Below the pieces are notes generated by a model, which was not told the DNA's origin, did not search any database, and worked only from the letters and a program-made list of their open reading frames with translations. Shown piece by piece: positions 11,101 to 22,850 of a stretch of 64,000 nt of DNA. The position numbers were made by a program, and so were the translations under genes. Each line of letters begins with the position of its first letter. The stretch's first letter is position 1. The stretch is from Selaginella moellendorffii (Eukaryota > Streptophyta > Lycopodiopsida > Selaginellales > Selaginellaceae): contig NW_003314330.1 of the NCBI RefSeq assembly GCF_000143415.4, positions 310,001 through 374,000 of the forward strand, read 5' to 3'.

Positions 11101-13117
11101 AGATTCAAGTGAGATGAGATGTTTATCCTTAGGATTGATATTGAGTTTCATTAGTTTTGATAGAGATAGTGTTGATGATTTGGTTGTAACTTTGTGTTAT
11201 TAACATTCGCGCATTGTTAGTTAGCAATTGTTTTGACGTTCAAATAAACTAAATGGCAAGTTCAGTTAGTTGTGTTCTAGACAAGATTGTTTAGTAGAGG
11301 ATGAGTTTTAACTTTTCCTTGAAAAGTGATTTAATCGTGGACAACACTAACTTTACGAGATGAAGAGTTAGTGATTGATATTGAAATGTTTGAATCCTTA
11401 TTGGATTTGAGTTGGGATATATCAATCATTGATGATCCTTCTTGTGCTTGTTATGAAGTGAGTTATGTCTTGCTATAGATGGATTCATGGAGGATCATTT
11501 GGTGATCACTTGTTGAGCATGGTTTTATTATGCTTAGCTTTTGGATTGATACAGACACGCTCTTCATTAGCTTTAGCATTATGAAGTCTGGCTTATGGAT
11601 GTGTTGAGGGAGATATTGTGGGTTGCACCATGATTTCTTCTTTGATATTGAAGTTAGTTCATGCAAGGCTTGTGATCATTATTAGGCAAGACTTGGTTAT
11701 AGGCTTCTTCGAGCTTTTGGTTCTTTGATTTTTATGCTCATTGTTTTATTTGTTAGGAGTTGTTAAGGAAGGCATTTTGGCTTGTTAACTTTGATATTAA
11801 AGTTGGCTTTTGCATCTAGCAATCATTGGTGATGATTGACTATCATCTAGGATAGTTGATTATCCTTGTCAAAAGGTTTTGCTTGATTGTTGTTGATATA
11901 GAATGATTTGCCATTCTTCGAGATGGTGGATTCCTTCTTCGACAATGATTTTGCATATCTGTTTTTGATGGGATGATTGATGATTTTCCATGATAGTTAA
12001 TTATTCTCTTTGATGGTTTTTGGCTTTTCGCAATACCACATGTTCTTTATGGTTTGCTCTGGATTGGTCTCTTGGGTTGGAGACATCGAAAGGATGTTGC
12101 CGATGCTTGCTTGAGCAACTCTAGTTCCTTTGTATTGTTGACAAGGATCTATTCAGATTAACTCGTGCAATGGTTGGCATGAATGCTATGTTTATTAGTC
12201 TTGCAATATTTATTCTGTTATGTTGATCATTGTTTGTGTTAGTTCTGATAGATTAGGATGTTATTTCCTTTGGGTGATACATTCACGAGCATTTTGCTTG
12301 CCAATCGATGATACTTTGTGTTCTTTGAGTTATCTTTCGTAAGTTGTTTGGCATACTGTCTGCAATCTTCGGTAGTTAAGTTTTATCATTGAGTTTCCTT
12401 GATGATATACTTGTTATTGAATTTTTTTGGATGGTGATTCCTATGTTTACCACTTATGATGATCTTGGTGGTTCCTATACTTTACTACTAGTTTATCGAA
12501 TGATAACTTACTTGGAATACTTTTGTGTTCTAATCTAAGATATATTCACTGATAATTAAGACTCTAAGATATCATTGTCTATGACATTGATATTGTCCAT
12601 CTATTAATGTTTGAACTTGGGCCAGTATATGCAGATTGGCTTCGACACTTTGTATGCATGTTGAAATCTTTAGTCATGGGGTAGCTACTGTCAACTGGTC
12701 ACATAACCCGCCTCTTTGTTAATGTTCCTTATTCTGTTAAAGGGCGTGACCGTGTAAACAACTCTAACTGCTTGTTTACAGTAGTCTATCTAAACCTTAC
12801 TGATGGGTTTGGTTTCTTTGCTCAAGCCTCTAGCTTCTCTCTCTATGTCCCTACAGGCAGGGGCATATCACACTTTTGTAGCTGGGTGACACCCAGAGCA
12901 GCAAGGGTGGCTGACTCCGTTGGTCATTTCCTTGTCAGTGATGGCCAGAAGGTGTCTGAGTTGGTAGCGCATCCGCGTTAGACAAAGAGATTACCCCTAA
13001 CTCATTTAAGTTGGTGCATTTTTCATATAGTGTGAGTACTGTGAACTTTTTCTGGAGTTGTTTCCTTGGCGGTATTTTAGACTCGAGTATGCATCGACGA
13101 GGATGTTGATTTTCCCT
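8166..13117 (+). other. Interior of the LARD-like element, no coding signal
   Basis: About 5 kb with strong plus-strand T and G bias and many TTG/GTTG words. Only short chance frames are present. No retroviral-type protein motif was found in six frames by eye. Confidence 0.6.
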
Positions 13118-13129
13118 AGGGGGGGAGAG
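13118..13129 (+). promoter_or_regulatory. Polypurine tract
   Basis: AGGGGGGGAGAG lies directly before the right LTR, where plus-strand DNA synthesis is primed in LTR elements. Confidence 0.85.
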
Positions 13130-14113
13130 TGTCGCTAATGTGATTTCGAGTATCGAAAATTACCTGTCACCTAGTCCTTATGGACACTCTTACCTTATTG
13201 CCACGATGGTAGAAGATCAATATTGCTAGTTCCCTTTATTCTTGTTCAAGTGTTAGTAAATTGGATTTTGCATCTGTACTTGGCCGGATGAGCATAAGGA
13301 AGGAATTTTTAAGTGTCTATTTAGCTAAGCATACTTGGCCCGGCTTGTTAGTTCTCTTTTGCTCTGTCTTGCACTGGCTTGACAAGAACCCTCGCATATT
13401 GAGATTAGTCCCTCAATATTGCTACATGATAGCTACAGGATCACAACTATCATGCCCTTTGTGTTAATCTCAATTTGGTCCTAAATGCTATTTATGGAAA
13501 GTGTCCAGATTTGCTCATTTGGCACATCTACAGAATGGGGGGCGGGGGGAGGGGGGGCTGTGGGGGGTTCCAAATGTATAGTAGGGATAGTGGGTAGGTC
13601 GGGCATAGCCGACCAACTTGAGACATAGTCTAACTCCCATTTGCGTGCCTGTCCTTGTTTTGCGTCTAGCTTGGGTCTAAGCCCAAGTTCCATTCCATAT
13701 TAGCTGGTGGAGTACCTATGTCCTTGCATTAGGCCACTAGTATGCCAAAATAGCGCCAAACTCTGTTTGGCTTCGTTTTGCATGTTGGTCTTAGCATTGA
13801 GATGTTAGTTACTCTAGGACTGTTCCAAGTCGCTTCGGGCTCTTGTCCCTTCACTCTTTGGGCTGTATGTTCAGGAGTTGCTCCATAGTCCAATTCCATC
13901 ATTCCTTGGCTCCATGCTTGGGAGTTTGGCATCGTTCCTTCGTTCAGTGGCCCAAGGCCTTGAACCTTGGGTTCCACACCACGTTCCTTTGGACACATGG
14001 CATATGACATGTGGCATCTATCACGTGGCACAAAGAGGGTTTAAGTTCCGCTTCATGGTGTTATCCTATGGTAAATCACCATAGGATAAAGGGTCAAAAC
14101 CATGTGTGCTACA
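13130..14113 (+). repeat. Right LTR of the LARD-like element
   Basis: 984 bp, begins TGTCGCTAATG and ends GTGTGCTACA, followed by the target duplication CCTTA at 14114-14118. It lacks about 150 bp present in the left LTR, where a G-rich run now sits (about 13536-13560). Confidence 0.88.
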
Positions 14114-15599
14114 CCTTAACATTAAATATAGAATTCCTTGGGTAATAAATAACTTTAAAATCATATATTTAAAGTTTTAAAACCCACTAAGCTATATAAC
14201 TAACCAAATTCTTCTGTTTCAATAATGAAATAATTGCAATATCATCACTTTATAGTAATGTCTAAAACCTATACAAATGCTTTTTTAAAGCCCAAACTAC
14301 TACTAGACACTCATTCTCTATTGTGGAGTATAGTTCACTTTTACTAACTATAATGTATAATTGATATATACAATAGAATGATGTTGACTAGGAACACTTG
14401 TGTTTTCTTGTGTCAACACACTCCTAATACTAATATTAAAATCATCCATATGCAAAATAAAAAGTCAAGTGTTTTCATGATATATAATAATTATAATGAA
14501 CAATAGCTTTTGTAAATCTTTATAATAAATTTTGCCGATCAAGATGTTTGTGGGGGCCATCAAGTGCTTCAGGATTATGAAAGGTTACAAAGCCATTGAT
14601 CTACTTATAATGTGGATCTTTAGACTATGCTTAACTCTCCAGGCAAATCTCATGTAGTTAGGATGCTATAATTGAAGGAGTCTTTAATATCTCTTTCAGA
14701 TCCATAAATACCTGCTTGCAATCCATAAACCAAATGAAAAATGATATTGATGACTTTAGAAACACTCATAATGGTGTAATATAATAAAAAATATAATCAA
14801 TAAAATAATCAAAATATTATACATTACCTAGGAAACACTTCATATCATTCATATATTTTGGAGTAGGGAACTTTAGAACAACTATAAATTTATGAGGATC
14901 AACATACTAACCTTCATAAGAAATATAGTCTTTAGACCCAAATATACACTTTGATCGCTTTAGCTTTAAACTAACTTCTTGTAATCAATTCAACATATTG
15001 CGGACATCACAATGTATGCACAATTGTATAGTATTAAAAAATTGCACCAATTGCTGCTTTAAAGTCAGAGGAGGAGGAGGCTACTACTCTACCATGAAGA
15101 TAAATGAAAAGTAAAAGAAAAAATGGAAAAATCTACAAAAGTAATAAAGATCTAGACAATGTAAAAGTTAAATCTATACAAATTCAATCACTCTTGAGAT
15201 AAAATAAAAAATGCCTTTCATCTTCACCAATATGAGTGCATGGATACATAAATATGCATATTTGATTAGCATGAAAACCTTAGCTTATATATTAGAGTGA
15301 AGACTAAATTGATAAAACATGTATATACATTTGCCAATATCCCATAGGGACTAGCACAAACACTGGGTGTGCTGCCTTATAATGGAGTTACCTAGTGAAA
15401 CTCTCCCTTGTCCAAAGTGACTCTAAGCCTAAAGTAGAAATAGTTGCAATTGCCTTTGCCATACCAAATCCAAATCCCCTTTCATATAAACTACAGGATC
15501 AACTCTAGGGGGCACCATCTTTAGCAAATCTCTTTCTTATCTCCATCACCAAAATATGGTAGCTAAACTTTCTACCACTCCTCAAGCCTCATTAGCTTC

Positions 15600-16260
15600 T
15601 CCTTGTTCCAGAGGATGGCATGGTGTAGCCTAACTGCCACTAGCATGAGTCTCCACCACTCTGCCATCACCACTAATACTTAGACTTGGACCCTGTCAAA
15701 ATGAGCCCCAATTGCATGCTTCTCATAAGGCCTATCACATGCCATACCACCCATCTAGCATGGCCCAAAGCCTCCCACACAGGGACCCCTATCTCCACGC
15801 TAGTCTCATCCTAATGGACTTGGATCCCCCAACCATGTCATCTCTTGCATTTGATGTGTTGCAAGGCCTCTTGCTCCCTCAAACTAGTGAATCACATCCC
15901 TATTGCAAGCCTCAAATTCCTGTGTGGTGCCTAAGTCCTTCCCTACCTTGAGGATTTGCTGCCACACTTCTTTTGCTACATCACACTTCTACAATGCGTG
16001 GCTGACCATTTTAGTCTCACCACACTCCTTGCATTTATGACTTGCATCATCTTAGAACCACTATTTGACCAGGAGTCTGTTGTTGGCAACTAACCATAAT
16101 GTGATTTTCACTTTTTTATATATGGGGAGCTTCTAGAATTTCACTATGTTATGCACCATCTATTCCGTATTCACCCCTTGCACTATCCACTTCTGCCATA
16201 GCTTTAGGATTTCCTCCTTTACCTCCTCTCTGGATGTTATCAACCAATTGTGTCATATGA
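15600..16260 (-). mobile_element. LINE (non-LTR retrotransposon) 3' fragment, zf-RVT region
   Basis: Read on the minus strand the pieces KITLWLVANNRLLVK, HKCKECGETKMVSHAL and KCDVAKEVWQQI follow each other. This is the pattern of the zinc-binding domain after the reverse transcriptase of plant LINEs (CxxC, then H and C). Stops interrupt it, so it is a relic. No upstream RT or endonuclease was seen. Confidence 0.6.
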
Positions 16261-17056
16261 GAAGAAGTCATTTGTGCAAGGTTTGGATTAAAACCAATCT
16301 AATGGCTATCAAAATCTAATATTAATGTATGTATTTAAAAATGCTCTAAATTTAATAACCTATATAAGGGTTACAAATAAACTTAGAACTATTAAGTTAA
16401 AAATTTTAACCATTCCCCAAAATCACAAATAAGCACTACTGGTGAATTTAAGGAACCAGAACACATTTATCATCTACATGCCATACTTTGAAATGTGCAA
16501 ATCCTTGTAACACCACCATGACATATGTCCACAATCTGTGTAGCACACAAAACAAGGGGAAGGAAAGAAAACTCACTATATGGGGCTGCAATTAGGTTAG
16601 GCTTGAGAAAGCTGAGATTATGTGAGCTGTAAGAACTTCTGTTTTGGACGCATAGGAGAATTGCATGCTATAGAAACTTTGAGAGCAGCTAATGCTATGT
16701 TGGAGCTATTACTATCTCAGCAGCTAGATATTTAATAAGATATATTTGAGCAGAATGTACAGACTTGCAGTCATGTCTGCTACTCATGGTGGGCGCTTTT
16801 GAGTCTAGTGATGCTCAACCATGTGGACTGGATCGATAAATAGAAGCTCAGAACTTTCATTCTTGAGCCAGGTAACTATAGAGGCCTTTCACCTCTTAAA
16901 AACATGGTCCAGGACACTGATGAAGGCAGCCAACTGCTTGTTAAAAGTCCATCCTTGCCGATCTTATCCAGATGCCACACCTTGTGCATATTTGAAGTTA
17001 AAGTCTTTGCACTTCGATACTTTCTCCTTCAATCGACTTTGTGTGATCTAGTGGTC

Positions 17057-17432
17057 CTCCACATGCCACTGTCAGTTTTTCTTCAGTTTCGCAATTTTGT
17101 CTCACCAACCTTCTCCCATCCGCCTTGCAACCTCTTCGAACACCACTTCCTCATGTCCTTGCAGGCTGCCTCCTTGAAGATCTACTCGGGTTACTGTCGC
17201 ATCAAGGGCTTACAATCGTACAAGAAATTACTACAAACGCCCGGCTCTTCCTCCCCAGTTTGCGGATCAACACCGATCACTCTCTTCAGCATAACCTCGC
17301 GCTCCTCAGATCGTCGCCATAGCCGGAAGACGCAAGGGAGTGCAAATGGTATGGATGGCGCGCCTGGCCTCTTTGATTCTCGCCAGGGGAGAGAACTCCA
17401 TAGCTTTGGCCTTCCCAGAATGGAATAGTAAT
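17057..17432 (-). pseudogene. Truncated FNR copy
   Basis: Antisense match to the FNR gene at the left edge of the window. It preserves the C-terminal coding part (cf. 1-190), then lacks about 190-445 and further short blocks, and resumes over about 510-770 up to the WEGQSYG/PPGE region. Its last codons read WHVEDH then a stop. Several deletions break the frame. With the degenerate copy at 20.39-20.85 kb it mirrors the FNR plus small-gene arrangement of 1-1.76 kb. Confidence 0.85.
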
Positions 17433-18012
17433 CTCTAGAGGTCAATGAACATGTAGAGCAAATTGGATTTTGATATCAATTTCGAAAAACACCCGTTCAG
17501 CACGCTCTCCTCACAGAATAGACCTTGGATTTGTCCCTCATGATTCTAAACTTGAAATTGTACCATTGAATAGTTCATTGGTAAGGCAAGAGTTCATTGT
17601 TAAGATCAAAAGGAACTATGCACTATTACATATTTATACTATATTATGAAAGAACTTAAACTGTCCGTATCTAACCAGTTGAGTTGGACATATGTACGAT
17701 TCAATCTCAACATGTGGAGCCCAATGGACCAATGGGACCAAATTGGTTATATGTCATGAATGGGCATCACGAACGGGCAGACAATTCCATTTTAGATGTG
17801 TCATTCTACCTTGCGGTGCTGTGGGGGAATTTCGATCAGTATCTCAAGGACAAGGTCTACTTTATCGACACGGTGTTCCCCTAGCTAATCAATATGAACA
17901 TGTCCAGCCAACCAATTGATTTTTCTTATTCCTTTTTAAGGTGATAATGTTTTTTTTTCCAATATATAAAGAACTTCAAAGAAGGTTCATTCATCACTTT
18001 TGTAGCTGAGAG

Positions 18013-18790
18013 ATGGAAGATGTTTTGGCTGAAAAATTGTCAAGAGTTTGCAAGTTCGATTTGCCATTCATCCCTTGTAGCATTCCCTTCGAATGCCATC
18101 CTGATTTTACTAGGATATCCAAAGATACTGATGCATGGGCTCTTAGAATGTTGAGTATCACTGATCCATATGAGAGAAAGAAAGCTCTTCAGGGAAGACA
18201 TAGCTTGTATAGCCCAATGATTATTCCAAGAGGGGAGAGCAGCAAAGCGGAGCTTTCATCAAAGCATACATGGACTATGTTTGTTTTAGATGACATTGCC
18301 GAGAATTTTAGTGAGCAAGAGGGAAAAAAAGCTATTGATATTCTTCTTGAAGTCGCTGAGGGAAGCTATTTCTTAAGTGAAAAAGAGAAGGAGAAGCATC
18401 CTAGCCACGCCATGTTTGAGGAAGTGATGTCACAACTATCTCTGTGTCATCTTTTGCCACAGCCCGGATAATGCAAGCTTTCAAGCGACTGTGGACAAGG
18501 TATGCGAAATGATCCAGGAGACCGAAGCCGAGATCTTGCAACTCCAACAGAAGCTGATTAAGCTGGGCGAGGAAACTGGGGACAAAGATCTGGTGGAGTA
18601 TGCAACATGGTACCCTTGTGTGGCATCTGGAAATCTTCGCTGGTCATATGTCACAGGACGGTACCATGGACTTGACAATCCGCTGCTGAATGGTGAACCA
18701 TTCCAAGGAACCTGGTTTCTACATCCAGAAGCCACCCTCATCTTGCCATTGGGATCCAAATGCGGCAATCATCCATTTATCACGATTTGA
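18013..18790 (+). pseudogene. Microbial-type terpene synthase-like (MTPSL) gene with internal deletion
   Basis: The 5' part (18013 to about 18432) reads MEDVLAEKLSRVCKFDLPF, IPFECHPDFTRISKD, and TMFVLDDIAENFSEQ with the DDxxE metal motif, ending at FEEVMS. The 3' part (about 18464-18790, another frame) reads DNASFQATVDKVCEM, ASGNLRWSYVTGRYHG, LNGEPFQGTWFLHPEA and ends normally. In between, more than about 100 residues are missing, including the NSE-type second metal motif, so a working class I terpene synthase is not possible. Both halves are otherwise open and well conserved, so the loss is recent. MTPSLs make mono- and sesquiterpenes in non-seed plants. Confidence 0.85.
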
Positions 18791-19219
18791 TTTTATGTCT
18801 TTGGGAAATGTATTGTGTTCTATAATAAACTGGAATTAATTAAATAAAAGGAGAAACGGGGTTTAGTGAACGTAGGCTCATCTATCGCGGTTTCGTGCAA
18901 ATGTGTCTCCGGGGACTTGCTCACTGCCATAAGAAGTGGGTTTTCACATAAGACTAATCAACGAGAATAGTGGTCCTTAGCTCACGCCAAATAGCGTCTT
19001 GTTTCAAAGTAGACAGTGTTATTTAAGTTCCAGAAAAACTGACTGCCTTCTCGGCCCTCGACCATCTCCCTGATCTCAGCCTCGCCATTCACTTGAACGG
19101 GCAGGACTTCTCGGCCTCGACACAGCAATAGCGCTCGGGCATTGGAGTGATCTCAGTAAGTACCAGTAAAGTTTTCCTAATGCAGCAGTAATTTAATGTT
19201 TCTCCTATGTAACACTTGT

Positions 19220-19335
19220 GTTTAGTGAGATAGTAGATGTCTTGACTGAAAGATTGGCTAGAGTACAAGCTTGATTGATTCTTCATCCCTTGTAGCATTT
19301 CCTTTGAATGCCATCCTGAATTTATTTAGGATAGG
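19220..19335 (+). pseudogene. MTPSL first-exon fragment 2
   Basis: Same wording as 18006-18125: GATGTCTTGACTGAAAGATT, then CATCCCTTGTAGCATTTCC and AATGCCATCCTGAATTTA. Stops and indels are present; similarity ends near the word for the KDTD region. Confidence 0.75.
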
Positions 19336-19864
19336 CGAACTTATGCTAGAGACAGAGGAGACAGAGAAAAAGAAGAAAAGAAGTGGAGTGGTTTACTTGT
19401 CTTTAGACTGGAAAACTCATCAAGAATGGAAGCTGGAATCGATCTGGAATCGATTCTGAACAATGCTTGAAGCCTCAAACTCTCAATCCCGTTGCAAAGC
19501 TCTCGGCATCAGCACTCAAATCAAAATGAAAAAAACCTCGATCTTGCCTACGAACCCGCCTCACGTCCTGGACACCTCATGAAAACTTTGTGAGAAAATA
19601 AATAGGTGGATTTCTTCTTTTGATTGTTGATCATATAGCCTCTCTGTGGCTTTCTTTTTCGTGTGGTGCTGTGTGAATTGGCATCTTGTGAGTAACTACC
19701 GACCAGCCCTGTCAAACAATGTGTCAATGGCACTTCCAAATAGCACAAGAGGAGCAAAAAATTTCAGATTATTAATCTTTTTGACAAATCACAGGTTGGT
19801 GGCAGCCTTTAAGATTTTATAACTTGTGAGCTGTTAGAATCAAACTTTGTAGCAAGGTAGCTAC

Positions 19865-19985
19865 TAAGTGAGATGAAAGATGTCTTGGCGTTTGGAGTTA
19901 GTTTGATTTGCCTTCTACCCTTGTAGCATTCCCTTTGAATTTTACTAGGATATCGGAAGTTACTGATGCAACGGGCTATGAAGAT
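19865..19985 (+). pseudogene. MTPSL first-exon fragment 3
   Basis: Third partial copy of the same exon start: GATGTCTTGGCG, CCCTTGTAGCATTCCC, TTTACTAGGATATCGGAAG, with a short deletion relative to the first copy. Confidence 0.7.
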
Positions 19986-20039
19986 CCATGTAGAACTCAC
20001 ACATACTGCCTCTGACTAAGAGGCGTCCTCCACCAAAGA

Positions 20040-20165
20040 ATCCAGATAGTTTTCAGGCAAATCATGTAGCAAGCAACAGTGGGGGATCCATGAGACTTTT
20101 AAAGGTCGACATCACCTCCTCAAACATGACAAAGGATTCTTGTTCACTAAAGACAGTTTTCCTCT
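20040..20165 (-). pseudogene. MTPSL fragment in reverse orientation
   Basis: On the minus strand it reads SEQESFVMFEEVMSTFKSL followed by MDPPLLLAT, the family sequence just after the DDxxE helix. This is part of what the 18-kb copy lacks. It is followed by stops. Confidence 0.65.
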
Positions 20166-20387
20166 GCAGCTTCAAGCAGAATATCGGCAGCATTTTGCCT
20201 CTTGCGATTGACCACCTCCGCAATGTTATCAAAAACAAAAAAAATTCATGTCATATAGTCCACAAGAATTTCTTTCTTTTCTATCCGTGATCTAAAAGGA
20301 ATGAATGTTCGGAATGTTGTGTCCTGGATGGCAGCGAGGAGCAATCCAGCTGCCCAGAATATTCCGCCAGAAGGCCTTCTATTCTCC

Positions 20388-20850
20388 TCGATTCTTGTAG
20401 ATCTTCTCTGTGCGATACTTCACTACATTTTGCGCGCAGCTGTGAGCAAGAGATTTTTGTCGACAATGTAGATTGCTTGATATCTCGACAGATCGCGAGC
20501 TCCTCTACAGATATTTCGGAGAGCTTCTCATTCGTTTCTTGCAAATCTCCCCATCGTCGATCGCTCGCCATGTTTTCTCTCCATCGATACAGGTAATAAG
20601 CACAAGCTCTCCAAAATCTCTACAACACCTACGGCAGGAATCCAAGTCGGTATAGAATAAGGATATTAAACAGGAGATCTGATCGCCGGCGCTGAAACTG
20701 GTAAGTGACAATCCAACGCATGGTAATGCCGTCTAGCTTGAAGCCGCCACCAGTTCAAGAAGGACGTGATGGAGAATCTCGAGCTGCTGGACCTGGACAG
20801 CTATGCAGTGGACTTCATGTACAATGAGTTTCTTCTGCGCATCTCACGAG
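20388..20850 (+). pseudogene. Degenerate copy of the small gene at 1239-1762 and its leader
   Basis: Matches about 1015-1660: same leader words (GATCGCGAGCTCCTCTACAG), the same ATGTTTTCTCTCCATCG start and first donor GTAATAAG, and the final-exon words AAGGACGTGATGGAGAATCT. Deletions remove most of exons 2-3 and shift the last exon. Confidence 0.8.
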
Positions 20851-20914
20851 CAGGAAAGGAAAGGAAGTGCGTCTATTAGTATTGATAGGCAACATGCGTG
20901 TGTACCATGTTGGA

Positions 20915-20995
20915 AGATGATCTGGACAGGCCGGGGATTGAACCCAAGACCTCCTACACTACTGAATGTTCAGCTGAGTTCTAACATGCTCTAAT
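20915..20995 (-). other. tRNA-like stretch, possibly a tRNA-derived SINE head
   Basis: On the minus strand AGAGCATGTTAGAACTCAGC, AGGAGGTCTTGGGTTCAATC and CCGGCCTGTCC resemble the second half of a tRNA with a B box (GGTTCAATCC). A clean acceptor stem and A box were not found, so a functional tRNA is unlikely. Confidence 0.3.
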
Positions 20996-21119
20996 TCACA
21001 GTGAAATAAAATTCTTAATCTACTGTGACAGGTAAGTCCTCAAATTTTCAAACAGCTGACTATGTCCAACATATGTCCAACAACATGCACTGGAAACCCC
21101 ATGAATAAAACCACAGAAA

Positions 21120-21265
21120 AAATACACAATAAAACATTTACTCTTTTGAGGTTTTATTATCAGGATATTTATAGCCATTAAATTAGTTTCAATCCAAACC
21201 ATTTGTTACTATATATAAACTAAGGTTTTTAGGCTTGAATATGAATATTTTTATATTCATATTGG
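21120..21265 (+). repeat. Gypsy LTR-like segment
   Basis: Contains ATTAGTTTCAATCC, then TATATAAACTAAGG and a T-run, in the same order as the LTR at 58044-58221 (ATTAGTTTCAATCC, TATATAAGCTAGGGG). Orientation is plus, opposite to the neighbouring antisense pol relic. Confidence 0.55.
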
Positions 21266-21429
21266 TTGAGGTGATGGGAAACTTTGATCCATGCATCAAT
21301 GTTAGCACAACGCTTTTTTGTTTTAATATGTAAGAATATCTGTAAAGAGCACTTGATTCAACCATGTGGATGGCATCTCTGGTCAGTGGCCTATTGCACC
21401 TAGTACTATTCAAAGCTAAGGATATTTAA

Positions 21430-22850
21430 CCTTAAATACCCCAAAACCCTTAATTGATTGAAAAAGGGTGCATTTTATTTCTTTTTATATTTGAACCTTT
21501 ATAAATTGTTTTTTGTGTCATTTTCTTTGGTTTTTTATACAGATATACTTGTGCTTTTTTGCATTAATACACCCTAAGATCAATATCATAATTATTCACA
21601 TACAAAATAAAAAATCAAATATAGTTAAAATATGCCAAAATTGGAAAAGTTATCAATAGCTTTTTTAAATATGCAAATGCCCACTTGTTGTCCTCAAACT
21701 AGAGAAAAGATGATGTTAATGACTTTAACAATGCTCATAATAGTGTAATACAATAAAAAAGATGATTAACAAAACAATTAAAATATTACACTTTACTTAA
21801 AAAGCACTACACATCATTCACACACTTTGGAGTAGGGAACTTCAAGATAACCATAAATTTATCAATATCAACTTGCAAACCTATGTAAGAAATATAATAC
21901 CCAAGATAAGTCATGACTTTGGACCCAAACACACATTTTGACTGCCTTAACTTTAAATTTACTTTCTACAGCCTATCCAATAGTTTGTGAACATCATGGA
22001 TGTGCTCTTCTTATATCCCTTTTGAGTGGATCAAGACATCATTGATAAAGTTAATAGTCACATTTGTCATATAATAGAAAACCTCATCCATCATCTATTA
22101 GAAAGTCATTAAACTATTGTTTAAACCAAAATAGCATTACCAAGAAATTATATAAACCAAATGGTGTACGAAAAACAATTTTGGAACATCTTCCTTAGCC
22201 ATTACTAGTTTTTAGTAACTAAAAGTAAGATATAACTTTGAACCAACAACTTTTCCCTAAACAATTTAAAAAATCAGTAGTATGAGGAAGAGGATATATA
22301 TTTGATATAGTCACTTTGTTTAATGAGCAATAGTTGATATAAAATTAAATACTTTCATTAAGCTTCATCATAAGATGAGGTTGACTTGGTAACTTTTAGA
22401 TAACACCCTTTTTTAATATTTCCTTAACATGTTAAATCTTGATCTCCTTTGGTGACTGATACTAAATTGAAAGTTTGATTAAACGAGCATCCTTAATTGA
22501 AATAAGATGATATATTGCAATTTTGGCCTAAACGACAGATCAAACTTGAAGAAATCAATATACTCTTTCTTGAGCTAATCAATCATTACAACACAAAGAC
22601 TATCGAAGGGATCTAAAGAAAGAAAAAAGAAGCAAGACAAAAATATAGTAAGAAGTAAAGTGATAAAAAATTGAGAGATGAAGTGGAATATAAAATAAGA
22701 GAAATAGAAGAAAAATAAGAAAGTATGAAATAATAGGGCGAAGCCTCAAAGTCATACTTGGCATGATTGTGCTGCAATTAATATATATTAATGATAAGAT
22801 CAAAAGTTACTTGGCACCATATGTAACAATTAAAGCTCAAGTGTAAGATC
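21430..22850 (-). mobile_element. Second decayed antisense Ty3/gypsy pol
   Basis: Minus-strand reading gives, in order, the end of the protease region (near 22750-22830), the low-complexity linker and pre-RT segment (22500-22740), and RT with the post-RT motif LKLRQSKCVFGSKV, LGYYISYIGLQVD, LKFPTPKCVNDV (about 21750-21990). Stops are frequent. It is the same family as the elements at 3.9-15 kb and 54.8-58.2 kb. Confidence 0.75.

Larger units (their letters stand above)
7037..14113 (+). mobile_element. Complete LTR retrotransposon with non-coding interior (LARD-like)
   Basis: Two LTRs (7037-8152 and 13130-14113), both beginning TGTCGC and ending CTACA, flank a 4977-bp interior. A 5-bp target duplication CCTTA occurs at 7032-7036 and 14114-14118. 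A primer site TGGTATCAGAG follows the left LTR and a purine tract precedes the right LTR. The interior has no reading frame above about 70 codons, and I see no gag, protease, RT or integrase motif on either strand; it is T/G-rich on the plus strand. This fits a large retrotransposon derivative (LARD), mobilised in trans, although heavy decay of coding DNA is an alternative. It is inserted in the RNase H/integrase linker of the antisense gypsy relic; the host reading matches on both sides of the duplication. Confidence 0.88.
3890..15060 (-). mobile_element. Decayed antisense Ty3/gypsy retrotransposon, split by nested insertions
   Basis: Read on the minus strand, pieces of one gypsy pol appear in order from high to low coordinates. 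Reverse transcriptase and the post-RT region lie at about 14800-15050 (LKLKRSKCIFGSK, FPTPKYMND), RNase H at about 14119-14400, the zinc-binding/integrase N-terminus and core at about 6180-7031 (NEYVIIAFDYLTR, LGICHTF), and the integrase C-terminus at about 3900-4190. Each piece matches the better-preserved plus-strand element at 54.8-58.2 kb and is full of stops. A 7.1-kb element is inserted inside the RNase H/integrase linker, and an LTR relic lies within the integrase C-terminus. The 15060-15370 part resembles 23560-23820, beside the second antisense relic. Confidence 0.8.
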
